From Thinopyrum elongatum (Eukaryota > Streptophyta > Magnoliopsida > Poales > Poaceae): a DNA stretch of 64,000 nucleotides. Numbering within the stretch: position 1 is the first letter of the stretch; every line of letters begins with the position of its first letter. A model generated the notes under the pieces. It saw nothing but the letters and a program-made list of their open reading frames with translations. It was not told the DNA's origin and did no database searches. The DNA is taken from NCBI GenBank assembly GCA_011799875.1, contig CM022297.1, positions 538,888,795-538,952,794 of the forward strand, written 5' to 3'. A program made the translations under genes and the position numbers. Below, piece after piece: positions 46,189-58,800 of the stretch.

Positions 46189-49100
46189 TGCCACACCCTG
46201 ATTTTCGGCCCTTTCTTTTTCTTTTGATTTTCTGAGGATTTTTCTTGAGATTTCTTTTTCCGTGGCTATGTGGTCTGGAAACTTGGGAAGATCATCCCTT
46301 CTCAAGTCTCACAAGTGGCTTGTCATCCTCAAAACCATCTCAAGACCTTGTCATTTTCAACTGAGCCCAATCCCAATATTCTTTTTATTGGGAATATTCA
46401 TTTTTCTATTAAAGGATTAATCCTTTTTGCCCTAGGTTGTGAAACAACCTATATTTCTGTCACTCCCAAAATTCCCAAATAATTCTCATAAATTTTTTGG
46501 GTCATATCTTCCACAGATATGTCAAAACCCTTCCTTGGCATCATCAAAGATAATTCACAAATATTCCTTTTCTCATTCTGTCCTATGTGGCTTTTTTTGA
46601 GAAGGAAGTGCTATTTATATTTGTTTGCTTGCCCCCAAATTTTTTGAGCACTCTTTCCTATTCATATCATTGCCACATGCCAAAATTCAACTCAATTTGC
46701 CAAGTGAACCTACCTCAGCAAATTTCTAAAGTTCCTGTCTGAGGGAAGCCTTTGTGAAGGAAGTACTAGACAAGGTAATCCAAATGAGTTGAAATTTTTC
46801 AAGATCCTTCATATGCCCAAATCATGGGTCTCCTACAAATTTGGGCTCATGTCATCACTCTATGTGAGCTCAGCATCAAATCTTGGTTTCTGGTCAGATT
46901 TTCAGGTTGTGAAGCAACTATATTTTATATTGCTTCATTTTTGCAAAAAAATTACCAGGGCATGATCCTACCCATATAAACTCTCTCCACAAAGTTTTGG
47001 CTCATTTCATCTATCCAGTTTCCCTCAGCAATTTTTCTAAAATTCTGTGCAGAGAGGTCCATTATGAAGGAAGTACCACTTTGGCTTGTCCAAATGGTAT
47101 GAAAATTTTATGGCACCCTCATATGCCTAAATTATCATGCCATGACCATTTTCAGCTCAATCCAAGCTAGTATGTGAGTGCCCCATCAATGTTTACATTT
47201 CTGGACAGTATGGCACTTTGTACTGCAAGTACTAGCTAAACCCCTCCTCTTAAGCTAAAACCCTGCCATCTTAATTACCTTAGTGAGTGATCAACACCAG
47301 TCAAAGCTCAGCCTTGATCTCCAAGCATGTGAGCCACAGCAAACTCCAAACACTTAGTTGTGCATTTGGTTTCTTGCTTCCTGTGATCACATCCATGGCC
47401 ACTATGCTTGGCTCTCTCCTTCTTGGCATTCTCCTCTACTCACCTTGTCTCCCCGACATGATTTGGCCAATCATCGTGCACCACGTGCGCCAGTTCACGC
47501 GGTGATCACGGGGAAGACAGGCTAAACAGTGCGCTCTGGAAACCGTGGCCACTGTTGCTGTCCGTTTCTCATCCTCTCGAGCATTCTTCGTGTCCTGGAG
47601 CTCCCCCGTGATCCCCTGCATCGCCCTGTGCTGCTGCCCCTTCCTATCTCACCGTCATCACATGTCGGCAGCCGCGTCCGTGACCTGGCCGCCCCTGCCC
47701 CCTCCTTGTTCGTTTGCCCGCGTCACCCCGAGCCTTCTCAAGCACGCCCGAGCGCCCCTACTCCTCCGTGAAGCCTCTGGACACGCCGCCCCTGCCCTCC
47801 GCGTGGCCTCGACGCGCCAGGTCACCGGCACATGAGTCACCGCGGCCACGCTCGCCCTCGCCTTTGCCATGGCTATTTAAGCCGACCCCGAGGTCCTCCG
47901 AGCGTACCAGCCCCTTCCCCACTCTTCCAGCTCCCGCCCCGCCCACTCCTCCGAGCTCGAGGTGATCCCGTTCCCCTCCATTACCGCCACAGTTGCCGCC
48001 TTGGTCATCTTAAATTCTGGTGAACCGTAGTCCTTCTCCCCATCCTTTCTCCACCACTAGACTTCCCCGACTCCGGCTAACCTCCTAGATCCTTCCTTCA
48101 TCACCGGAGCTACTGTGGCCGCGACCCCAAGATTTGGCCGCCGCCATCGTCCACGGCCACCATGAGCTTCCTTGGCTGCTGCCCTCCCCGACGCTGCTAC
48201 TTGGCCCACGTAGAAGCGGTGCATCTCACCGAGCTCGCCGGTGCCCTCGCCCCGGCCAGAGGTGGCCGGAGGCAGCAGGAGCCGTTGCCGGCCGAGCCTT
48301 CCCTACCCCTCCTCTGTTCCGCGCGGGGACAACGCGAGGAAGAGGACGACCGGAGCCAGGCGGGCCTTGCATCCTTCCCCGACCCCACCTGTCATCCAGA
48401 GAAGCCCCAGGTCCAGCTGGATAAGTGGAGACGTCTTTTACAGAAATACGTTTTCCACTTCTGAAAGCGTACTTTGATCTTGCTTCCATTGAAAGTGCGT
48501 TTCCCCTATGCAGAAGCCGTAGTTCAGCAGAAGGCGCGTTCTGTTTTTCAGTCAGGGGCTAGTTTGTGAAGATTTTATTTATAGATGGGTCCCAGGCAGA
48601 AAAACTATTGCAACTTTTTGCTCGTAATTCCGAATGGGGTGATTCCAAAGCCCACGTCTTCGTCTCGTCGAGCCCGTTCTGTTGGTATCATTTTCACAAG
48701 GTTTTCACACAGTGAAAATGACCATTTTGCCATTGCCCGTAAACAGCCCCCTCCGAGAGAGAACTGTTTTCGGCGAATCTTTCCACGATCCTTCCGCACT
48801 TCTTCCCCGAGTATTCTTCATCCCCAGGCAAGCCACGACAGCCACTTGCATGATGGATTTGCAGTAGCCATGGTTTTCAACTTGAATATTTAAATAAGTT
48901 GTGCATGTTAATATTTTCGTGAATGCTTTATATGCTTATGGATCCATGCTCGTTCTTATGCCATGATTATTTTCATCTAGTTGGTTACATGCTTACTTGC
49001 TAATATTGTTATCATATTCTATTCTGGTAGTTATTTTCCTGATGCTAGTGGTCATACTATGTTCATATTAGTGATATGCTTTGCTATACTTGTGCTATTC

Positions 49101-50694
49101 AGGATCATCGTTAGGCCATGTTCATTTGCATCTGGTAGAGTAAATGCTTTATTGTTATTGATGTTAAGATGAACATGCTAAATGGTTGTGTTATCCATCC
49201 ATGCTCATGTTGATGTCATGCTCATATGCATTGTTATTTCATCATGTTATTCTGTTATGACTCAGTTGTTCCTCATTCAAGTTTAACCGAACTTTAATTG
49301 AACTTGAACACCTGTTGGCTGAGTCATAGTGCCATCAAATCAAACTGACCAGTGCAGCCACACTTGCCTTATGGGAGGATCCTAACTGGGTCTATTGTCA
49401 TGCCTTTGGCTGGTGCTTCCAACTAGGGAAGGTTAGGTGCGCATGCTACCCTGGCCCGGTAGGCGGCAATAACCTTGTGTGCCCGAGTTGTTTGAGCGCT
49501 CTTGTCCCCGTTTGGGACCGTTTTTGTTTTGCCATGACGGTGGTCGTTGGATGTCCAGAGTGGCATCAGGGCCAGCCATGACTGAGCCCAAAGGGGAGTT
49601 TGTCGGAGTAGCCGGGAGAGTGTCATGTTAATAGATCAATTTTGTCGAAACGCTGTTGGTCCACCCGAATGGGAGCACGAGGCCTTGGGTTCCGTAGTGT
49701 GGGTATAGTGTACTAACCTCTGCAGAGTGTGTTTAAATCTATCGATAGCCGCGCCCGCAGATATGGGCCAGTTCATAGTAGGTCACACTATGGGTCAACA
49801 GTAATAATAATTTGAATAATTAACAACCCCTATTCGATGAGGAAAGAAGACGGTTGACCTTTATGTGATCGTGAGACGATCACAGTGGTATCGTGGATAC
49901 CGAAGTTGGTTGATGATTATTGTGTCATGTGATGATCCCAGGTATAGATCAAGCTCCTTGTGGTCTTGTGGTCACTACAGTATTGTTAATACCAAGCTTG
50001 GTTGAACCTGAGATTGTTATGTGATGTCCGCGATGGTAAGTTGATGCATGTAGTGGTTACGTGGTAACCTCCGATCAGAGTAAGCTGGTTCATGATATGT
50101 TAAACCTGTTGCATGTTAGTATCATCCTATGCATATCATGAGTAACTTTGCCATGCTCATTTCATATGGTGCTAGATGTGTTATGTTCAACATGTTCATG
50201 CCATGCTCATCTGATATTGTTCTAAGTGGTATCATGCTCAACATTGTTTAACCTGTAAATGCCATGATGTTGTTCGTCTTGATTGCTTTTGGTTGCTATG
50301 AGCTTGCGAGTACATTCAAAGTACTCACCTGGCGTGTCATGCCAGTTTGCAGGTCATGCCGTGTTTGCTTGATTACCGAGGATCCCGAGTTTGCGAGCTA
50401 GGATACGCGTTCCAGCCAGAGTCCCTGCGGAGTGGAGTCCATCATTGTCGTCGTTGTTCCGCTGCTAGAAGTTATTCCACTACTTCGAGTTGTTCTGCTG
50501 CTAGCATAGAGCAACCTGAGCAGGCGTAGTGTCACCGTGCCGATGTAATTCCCTGTTATATCGGAACCCTTGTATTCATATCATTTGTAATAAAGAGCTG
50601 ATTTGTTCTATGCCAAGCAGTGCCGTATTCCAGAAGACTTGATCTCTAGGCTGGAATACGGGGTGTTCCGGTCTCTCTGAGCCGGGGTGCCACA
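46189..50694 (+). repeat. 5' LTR of the LARD
   Basis: 4506 bp, tgccacaccctg... to ...ggggtgccaca. Only the first 150 bp or so can be checked against the 3' LTR; the right end is set by the terminal ca and the primer site five bases later. Contents: two diverged copies of a block about 310 bp apart (46735-46830 and 47046-47140, each with aggaagtac and catatgcc), a GC-rich stretch (47480-48460), a TATA-like ctatttaag at 47873-47881 and an aataaag near 50587 as possible poly(A) signal. The open frames in the GC-rich stretch show no domain and I do not call them genes. Confidence 0.8.
47873..47881 (+). promoter_or_regulatory. TATA-like box in the LARD LTR
   Basis: ctatttaag within GC-rich DNA, about 2.8 kb before the LTR end. 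If used, it would give an R/U5 of nearly 3 kb. Confidence 0.35.
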
Positions 50695-50699
50695 ACGGT

Positions 50700-50711
50700 T
50701 GGTATCTGAGC
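50700..50711 (+). promoter_or_regulatory. Primer-binding site of the LARD
   Basis: tggtatctgagc, one base different from the initiator Met tRNA consensus tggtatcagagc, five bases after the LTR end. Confidence 0.85.
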
Positions 50712-52008
50712 AGGTCTGGCTATAGGAAGCCCTAGTCCGCGTGAATGTTAGAAAATGGTAGTATAGAGTCTTATCAGTATGCTGCATTTGGTTGTTGCAT
50801 TTGTTTGCTGCATAGCATGCATATAGACTTATTATCTTGTGGCTAACGATTGATTCTGTGAGTGTAGGTGGCATCGGTTTCGATCCACTACCTGCACCCT
50901 TCAGCTTTGCATCCCTGCTTTTCGGTGTTTGGCATCATCTCCGCCCCAGCGGAGTGATGTCATGGTACCAAGTGTTCCAGACACCATTTGCAGGAGTTTT
51001 GCTCAGGTATCGCGTTTTTATCTTTCCGCCAGTCACCCCTATTGTTTCGGTGATAGCCATGTTTCTATCCCAAATCGTGCCCTTCGACTCGCCGCTTCGG
51101 CAACCCTTACTGATCTTTGCTATCAGAAAAGGGCAATGCCAACAAGCCTAGTTTTCCACCTCTACCCTACCTTGTCACCCCATTCTTTGGACGTGTACGG
51201 TTCCCTTCCATACGCTTGATGATGGTGTGGTCGTGACCTCCATGTTCTGCCACATGATCACCAAGTCCGTCCTCACCTCCATGTCCGCCCAGATGCGACC
51301 GTTGTTAAGCCAGCGCTTGGTGTAGCCTGGTTTACACCAACTCCTTCCACACTTGGATTCACTTTAGTGCACACCGTCACAGCATGTTAGACCGTAATGC
51401 CGGAGTTTCCGCGAGATTTGTGTGCTTAGGTATGCATGCATGTTATTGTTGTGGGTAGCAGTAATGTGTGATATTGCTTGTATATAATATTATTTGTATA
51501 CCTTGTGTGTTTTTGTTTTTGTCGTTCCTTTTGCTTCTTTCTTTGGGCCCTTGGTGTTGCATTATTTCCCCTTATTGAAGTTGCTCCTCAGCCGACACCG
51601 GACGCTAAGAATCAGAAAGGGGTTCAAATATTGGGAAGCTTATGGAATTCTCAACCGACTGCATTGTATTGAGAATAACCGGTTTGAATACAAATGATAT
51701 CCTGGCTTGATTATCAGCATCAAGTCTACATCAGTGTGCAATCTTCACATCAGTAATGATGAAATCAACTGAAAGACAGATGGTATGCAAGACCAATAGT
51801 ATATATCGACTCAAAGGTATGGTTCATATACAAGGTTGATTCTGCTATGAGTAAGATTTGAAACATGCTATACATTGGAAACCTGCCAGAATGTACTATG
51901 AATTCAGTTCTCAGCAAGAAGGATAGTCGAACAGCCTTTTTCATATGAGTAATCGCCAGCAGAAATATTAAAGGGTAGATATATGGCATTTAGTTAGCAT
52001 ACCATAGT

Positions 52009-52325
52009 AAAGAAGCTTCTGGTGTAAGCAACCCAGCCTTCCCTCGCAAGCTACCAGAGAAGCTTACAATGCAAGTCTCCTCAGTCTTCCTCGGTAAGAT
52101 ATGTGGATGACTTCTAGCACAAGATACTTTGCCTTCCTCAGTAAGCCACCACAAAAGCTTCTGGCATAAGATATCGAGTCTTCCCCAGCAAGCCACTAAG
52201 GGGTGGAGCTTCTAAAGTATTGTACCCAACCTTCTTTAGAAGCTGTCTGACGAAAGCTTCAAGCACAAGCTATTCAGTCTTCCTCAGTGCGATGGCTTTC
52301 AGCACAAGCTTCCTCAGCATGGCAC
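52009..52325 (+). repeat. Tandem array 1 in the LARD interior
   Basis: About six degenerate units of roughly 50 bp, each with an agcttct or agcttca core, a caca/agata stretch and a cttcctc(a/g)gtaag tail. Confidence 0.75.
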
Positions 52326-52689
52326 TGGTACATGGTATTACACAGCGAGTTGACAGCATATGGCAGTGCATCTCAAAAATTAGATCCACAACAGTTTGGT
52401 CAGGAACACGAGACAATCTGGACACAAGTGTCTCCCTCAGGAACCAAATGCTCAGCTACACATGCTTTCATTGTGAGCATACAACCAAGGTCTTGCAAGT
52501 CACTCGAACAATGATGTAAATAGAATCTGACAACCACATGAGTATTGTAAAAAGAAGGAAGCCAGTTATACACCTTAGTGTGACAAAGGACTATGAAGAT
52601 TGACGACAACAATGAGCTCTGTACAAGTACCTGTGAACCTGGTATATGATCCTGATGAGCCCTTGTCTACTTTTCTCCGGTGATGGCAC

Positions 52690-52970
52690 CACGCCTGTGT
52701 TCTGAGCTGTTTTTGGCCGTCCAGGGTGGATGCCGACTTTATATTTCTCTATTCAACAACTGTCATGAGTTCTGAGCTGCTTTGCGACCGTCTCGTATAG
52801 CTGGTGAGTTTCTTTTTGTGAGAGTGGCCATATGCTCTGAGCTGCTTTTCGGCTGTCTTAGGGAACTGCCACTTTCTTCTTATCAACACGGTCTCATGCT
52901 CTGAGCTGCTTTTTGGCCGTCTTGAGCCGTGGTTGAGTTATTTCAGTAATGTCCCAGATCTGAGTTGTAA
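52690..52970 (+). repeat. Tandem array 2 in the LARD interior
   Basis: ctgagctg at 52702, 52772, 52836 and 52901, each followed by a t-rich run and a (g/c)ccgtc or gctgtc, and a degenerate fifth (ctgagttg) near 52960. Spacing is 70, 64, 65 and 59 bp. Confidence 0.85.
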
Positions 52971-53982
52971 AGACCATTCTAGTGGCTACTGATTTATTTG
53001 CCGATTTCTTGCAAGGGTTCGGATGATCATTTCCCTATGGTTAAAACTTGAGAGACGACGAACCTGCCATTTAAACGATGTTACCATGTCAGGAGATGAG
53101 GATAAAAGTACGCCTGTCCAAATATTTCCCCTGGCAGTACCTATGGTCCCACAAAGAATATATATATGGCTAAGCTCCTTCCAGCAAAGGATCCAGACAA
53201 AGAAACCAATAATGAAGGAGCAAGACCAACAATACAGGTATGATAATTGATGCATGATTCACATGGATATACTAATAGGATGAGTAATCAGACTGTTGAA
53301 CAATATTCTTGAAGCATGTGCCCTCGCATATGGGAATCAGTTAAAGGATAGCCTGCTGGAACCACCGTACGTCAAGTCTCGAGATGCTCTTGTTATAAGG
53401 TCGTATTCCTTTATGCTAGTCACGACAGGCGACAGTCAAACTTTTGGTACAGACTTGATACTCAAGACAGTGGGGCTAGCCTAGATAATTCAGGAATCCC
53501 TGCTAGAAGTCAGATTCCATCAGGAAAATGGTTATGATTCATAACACTATTTTGAACCCGGAGGACATGCATCTGTTTGAGTAACTCATGGCAAGGATGT
53601 AAAAGCTTGGGTGTCCACCGAGAAAATTGGTTCACAACTCCATGGAATGTTGTCAGTGCTGGATGACACATCCATCAGAAACCACTCACGGGCTTGTAAA
53701 AAGGGCATATATCTCAGTCACGACAATCTATCGCATCCCATTTAAGTCAGCAAATATGAAAGAAACTGGAGCCAGTGTAGGCATGAACATGTGAGGTAAG
53801 ACCTGTCAGAATATGGATACAGTGAAGCAAACCACCCCAGAGTAAGGCAGTCACTCAGATGAAATTTCATGGGAACATAATATAAAGGAAAAAAGGATAC
53901 CTGAGTTGGAAACGGTTTCCTTAAGTTAGAATATTCATACTTGCTCCCTCAGCAACCAAATCTCGAGGATGAGATTTCTTTA

Positions 53983-53995
53983 AGGGGGGAAGGTT
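53983..53995 (+). promoter_or_regulatory. Polypurine tract of the LARD
   Basis: A ggggggaagg core immediately before the second LTR copy. Confidence 0.7.
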
Positions 53996-54122
53996 TATCA
54001 CACCCTGATTTTCGGCCCTTTCTTTTTCTTTTGATTTTCTGAGGATTTTGCTTGAGATTTCTTTTTCCGTGGCTATGTGGTCTGGAAACTTGGGAAGATC
54101 ATCCCTTCTACAGTCTCACAAG
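53996..54122 (+). repeat. 3' LTR remnant of the LARD, part 1
   Basis: 127 bp repeating 46189-46318 with a few differences, broken by the Copia insertion; the last five bases (acaag) are the target duplicated by the Copia. Confidence 0.9.
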
Positions 54123-55859
54123 TGTTGGGGAACGTAGCAGAATTTTAAAATTTTCTACGCATCACCAAGATCAATCTATGGAGTCATCTAGCAACGAGTG
54201 AGAGGGGAGTGTATCTACATACCCTTGTAGATCGCGTGCGAAAGCATTCAAGAGAACGGGGTTGATGGAGTCGTACTCGTCGTGATCCAAATCACCGATG
54301 ACCGAGCGCCGAACGGACGGCACCTCCGCGTTCAACACACGTACGGAGCAAAGACGTCTCCTCCTTCTTGATCCAGCAAGGGGGGAGGAGAGGTTGATGG
54401 AGATCCAGCAGCACGACGGTGTGGTGGTGGAAGCAGCGGGATTTCAGCAGGGCTTCGCCAAGTGCTACTGGAGGAGGAAGAGGTGTCACGGGAGGGAGAG
54501 GGAGGCGCCAGGGGCTGAGCTGTTTCTCCCATGCACCTCCCCACTATATATAGGGGTGGAGGGGGCTGGTTTCTTGCCCTCCAAGTCCATTGGGGCGTTG
54601 GCAAAGGTGGAAGGAAAGAAATCCCATCCTTTCCCTTCCCCACCGATTGTTATCCCCCTTTTTTAGGGATCTTGATCTTATCCCTTCGGGATATGATCTT
54701 ATTCCTTCTAAGGGGGAATCTTGGTGCGCCTTGACTAGGGGTGTGGGGCCTTGCCCCCACTACCCACGTTCATGTGGGTCCCCCCATGCAGGTGGGCCCC
54801 ACTCCGGAACCTTCTAGAACCTTCTCGGTACAATACCGAAAAATCCCGAACATTTTCCGGCGGCCAAAATAGGACTTCCCATATATAAATCTTTACCTCC
54901 GGACCATTCTGGAACTCCTCGTGACGTCCAGGATCTCATCCGAGACTCCGAACAACCTTCGGGTTACCGCATACTAATATCTCTATAACCCTAGCGTCAC
55001 CGAACCTTAAGTGTGTAGACCCTACGGGTTCGGGAGACACGCAGACATGACCGAGACGACTCTCCGGTCAATAACCAACAGCGGGATCTGGATACCCATG
55101 TTGGCTCCCACATGCTCCTCGATGATCTCATCGGATGAACCATGATGTCGAGGATTCAATCAATCCCGTACGCAATTCCCTTTGTCTATCGGTACGATAC
55201 TTGCCCGAGATTCGATCGTCGGTATCTCGATACCTTGTTCAATCTCGTTACCGGCAAGTCTCTTTACTCGTTTCCGTAACACATCATCCCGTGAACAACT
55301 CCTTGATCACATTGAGCTCATTATGATGATGTCCTACCGAGTGGGCCCAGAGGTACCTCTCCGTTACATGGAGTGACAAATCCCAGTCTCGATTCGTGCC
55401 AACCCAACAGATTCTTTCGGAGATACCCGTAGTGCACCTTTATAGCCACCCAGTTACGTTGTGACGTTTGGTGCACCCAAAGCACTCCTACGGTATCCGG
55501 GAGTTGCACAATCTCATGGTCTAAGGAAAAGTTACTTGACATTGGAAAAGCTTTAGCAAACGAACTACACGATCTAGTGCTAGGCTTAGGATTGGGTCTT
55601 GTCCATCACATCATTCTCCTAATGATGTGATCCCGTTATAAATGACATCCAATGTCCATGGTCAGGAAACCGTAACCATCTATTGATCAACGAGCTAGTC
55701 AACTAGAGGCTTACTAGGGACATGTTGTGGTCTATGTATTCACACATGTATTACGATTTCCGGATAACACAATTATAGCATGAATAACAGACAATTATCA
55801 TGAACAAGGAAATATAATAATAACCATTTTATTATTGCCTCTAGGGCATACTTCCAACA
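54123..55859 (-). repeat. 3' LTR of the intact Copia
   Basis: 1737 bp. It has a TATA box (tatata, minus strand) near 54545-54552. Its short open frames recur in the other LTR and are not genes. Confidence 0.95.
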
Positions 55860-55871
55860 GTCTCCCACTTG
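55860..55871 (-). promoter_or_regulatory. Polypurine tract of the intact Copia
   Basis: Minus strand caagtgggagac directly before the 3' LTR, the usual tract of this family. Confidence 0.9.
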
Positions 55872-55891
55872 CACTAGAGTCAATAATCTAG

Positions 55892-58800
55892 TTACATTGT
55901 GATGAATCGAACACCCATAGAGTACTGGTGTTGATCATGTTTTGCTCGTGAAAGAGGTTTAGTCAACGGATCTGCTACATTCAAATCCGTGTGCACTTTA
56001 CAAATATCTATGTCTCCATCTTGAACATGTTCACGTATGGAGTTGAAGCGACGCTTGATATGCCTGGTCCTTTTGTGAAACCTGGGCTCCTTGGCAAGGG
56101 CAATAGCTCCAGTGTTGTCACAGAAGAGAGCCATTGGACCCGACACATTTGGAATGACTCCTAGGTCGGTGATGAACTCCTTCATCCATACTGCTTCGTG
56201 TGCTGCCTCCGAGGCTGCTATGTACTCCGCTTCGCATGTAGAACCCGCCACGACGCTTTGCTTGCAACTGCACCAGCTTACCGCTCCACCATTCAAAATA
56301 TACACGTATCCGGTTTGTGACTTGGAGTCATCCGGATCTGTGTCGAAGCTAGCGTCGACGTAACCCTTTACGACGAGCTCTTCGTCACCTCCATATACGA
56401 GAAACATATCCTTAGTCCTTTTCAGGTACTTCAGGATGTTCTTGACCGCTGTCCAGTGTTCCTTGCCGGTATTACTTTGGTACCTACCTACCAAACTTAC
56501 AGCAAGGTTTACATCAGGTCTGGTACACAGCATGGCATACATAATAGACCCTATGGCTGAGGCATAGGGGATGACACTCATCTCTTCTATATCTTTTGCC
56601 GTGGTCGGGCATTGAGCCGAGCTCAATTTCACACCTTGCAATACAGGCAAGAACCCCTTCTTGGACTGATCCATATTGAACTTCTTCAATATCTTATCAA
56701 GGTATGTGCTTTGCGAAAGACCTATGAGGCGTCTCGATCTATCTCTATAGATCTTGATGCCTAATATATAAGCAGCTTCTCCAAGGTCCTTCATTGAAAA
56801 ACACTTATTCAAGTAGGCCTTTATACTTTTCAAGAATTCTATATCATTTCCCATCAGCAGTATGTCATCCACATATAATATGAGAAATGCTACAGAGCTC
56901 CCACTCACTTTCTTGTAAACACAGGCTTCTCCATAAGTCTGTGTGAACCCAAACGCTTTGATCATCTCGTCAAAGCGAATGTTCCAACTCCGAGATGCTT
57001 GCACCAGCCCATAGATTGAGCGCTGGAGCTTGCATACCTTGTCAGCATTCTCAGGGTCGACAAAACCTTCCGGTTGTATCATATACAACTCTTCCTTAAG
57101 AAAACCATTAAGGAATGCCGTTTTGACGTCCATTTGCCATATCTCATAATCATAGTATGCGGCAATTGCTAACATGATTCTGACGGATTTCAGCTTCGCT
57201 ACGGGTGAGAAAGTCTCATCGTAGTCAACCCCTTGAACTTGTCGATAACCCTTAGCGACAAGCCGAGCCTTATAGATGGTCACATTACCATCCGCGTCAG
57301 ACTTCTTCTTAAAGATCCATTTATTTTCTATGGCTTGCCGATCATCGGGCAAGTCAGTCAAAGTCCATACTTCGTTTTCATACATGGATCCTATCTCGGA
57401 TTTCATGGCTTCAAGCCATTTGTCGGAATCCGGGCCCGCCATCGCTTCTTCATAGTTCGAAGGTTCACTGTTGTCTAACAACATGATTTCCAGGACAGGA
57501 TTGCCATACCACTCTGGTGCGGAACGTGTCCTCGTGGACCTTCGAAGTTCAGTGGTAGCTTGATCATGATCATTATCAATAACTTCCTCTCTAGCCGGTG
57601 TAGGCTCCACAGAAACATTTTCCTGTGCTGCGCTACTCTCCGGTTCGAGGGTCATCTCATCAAGCTCCACTTTCCTCCCACTTACTTCTTTCGAGAGAAA
57701 CTCTTTCTCTAGAAATGATCCATTCCTGGCAACAAAGATCTTGCCCTCGGATCTTAGGTAGAAGGTATACCCAATAGTTTCCTTAGGGTATCCTATGAAT
57801 ACGCATTTTTCCGACTTGGGTTCGAGCTTCTCTGGTTGAAGTTTCTTCACATAAGCATCGCATCCCCAAACTTTCAGAAACGACAGCTTAGGTTTCTTCC
57901 CAAACCATAATTCATACGGTGTCGTCTCAACGGATTTTGACGGTGCCCTAGTTAAAGTGAATGCGGCAGTCTCTAAAGCATAACCCCAAAAGGATAGCGG
58001 TAAATCGGTAAGAGACATCATAGATCGCACCATATCCAATAGAGTGCGATTACGACGTTCGGACACACCATTACGCTGAGGTGTTCCAGGCGGCGTGAGT
58101 TGTGAAACAATTCCACATTTCCTTAAGTGCGTGCCAAATTCATGACTCAAATATTCTCCTCCACGATCTGATCGTAAGAACTTTATTTTCTTGTCACGTT
58201 GATTCTCAACCTCACTCTGAAATTCCTTGAACTTTTCAAAGGTCTCAGACTTGTGCTTCATCAAGTAGACATACCCATATCTACTCAAATCATCGGTGAG
58301 GGTGAGAACATAACGATAACCACCGCGAGCCTCAACACTCATTGGACCACACACATCAGTATGTATGATCTCCAATAAGTTGGTTGCTCGCTCCATTGTT
58401 CCGGAGAACGGAGTCTTGGTCATCTTGCCCAAGAGGCATGGTTCGCATCTGTCAAATGATTCATAATCAAGAGACTCCAAAAGTCCATCTGCATGGAGTT
58501 TCTTCATGCGTTTAACACCGATATGACCAAGGCGGCAGTGCCACAAGTATGTGGGACTATCATTATCAACCTTGCATTTTTTGGCATTCACATTATAAAC
58601 ATGTGTAACATCACGTTCGAGATTCAATAAAAATAAACCATTCACCAGCGGGGCATGACCATAAAACATATCTCTCATATAAATAGAACAACCATTATTC
58701 TCAGATTTAAATGAGTAGCCATCTCGCATTAAGCGAGATCCAGATACAATGTTCATGCTCAAAGCTGGTACTAAATAACAATTATTGAGGTTTAAAACTA

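Larger units (their letters stand above)
50712..53982 (+). other. Non-coding interior of the LARD with two tandem arrays
   Basis: No frame exceeds about 105 codons and none shows a retroelement motif. Two tandem arrays are visible: 52009-52325 (about six 50-bp units around agcttct...cttcctcagtaag) and 52690-52970 (four to five units spaced 59-70 bp around ctgagctgctttttggccgtc). Such conserved non-coding interiors are thought to hold packaging signals in LARDs; that role is inference here. Confidence 0.75.
46189..54122 (+). mobile_element. LARD (Sukkula-like) non-coding retrotransposon, left and central part
   Basis: A 4.5-kb left LTR (46189-50694), an iMet-type primer site directly after it, a 3.3-kb interior without any long open frame, a polypurine tract (53983-53995) and the start of a second LTR (53996-54122) that repeats 46189-46320. 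LTRs near 4.5 kb with a non-coding interior near 3.5 kb match the description of LARDs such as Sukkula, which depend on helper Gypsy proteins. Most of the 3' LTR is missing: after the Copia insertion only 62892-62913 remains. The end of the interior (ctcgaggatgagatttc) resembles the 3' end of Gypsy chromovirus interiors, suggesting descent from one. Confidence 0.82.

Noticed and set aside
47529..48490. Several open frames in the GC-rich part of the LARD LTR
   Set aside because: Overlapping frames on both strands without any recognisable motif, inside an LTR; explained by GC content.
54292..54817. Open frames repeated at 54292-54817 and 61319-61844
   Set aside because: They are the two LTR copies of the same Copia and cover its promoter region.
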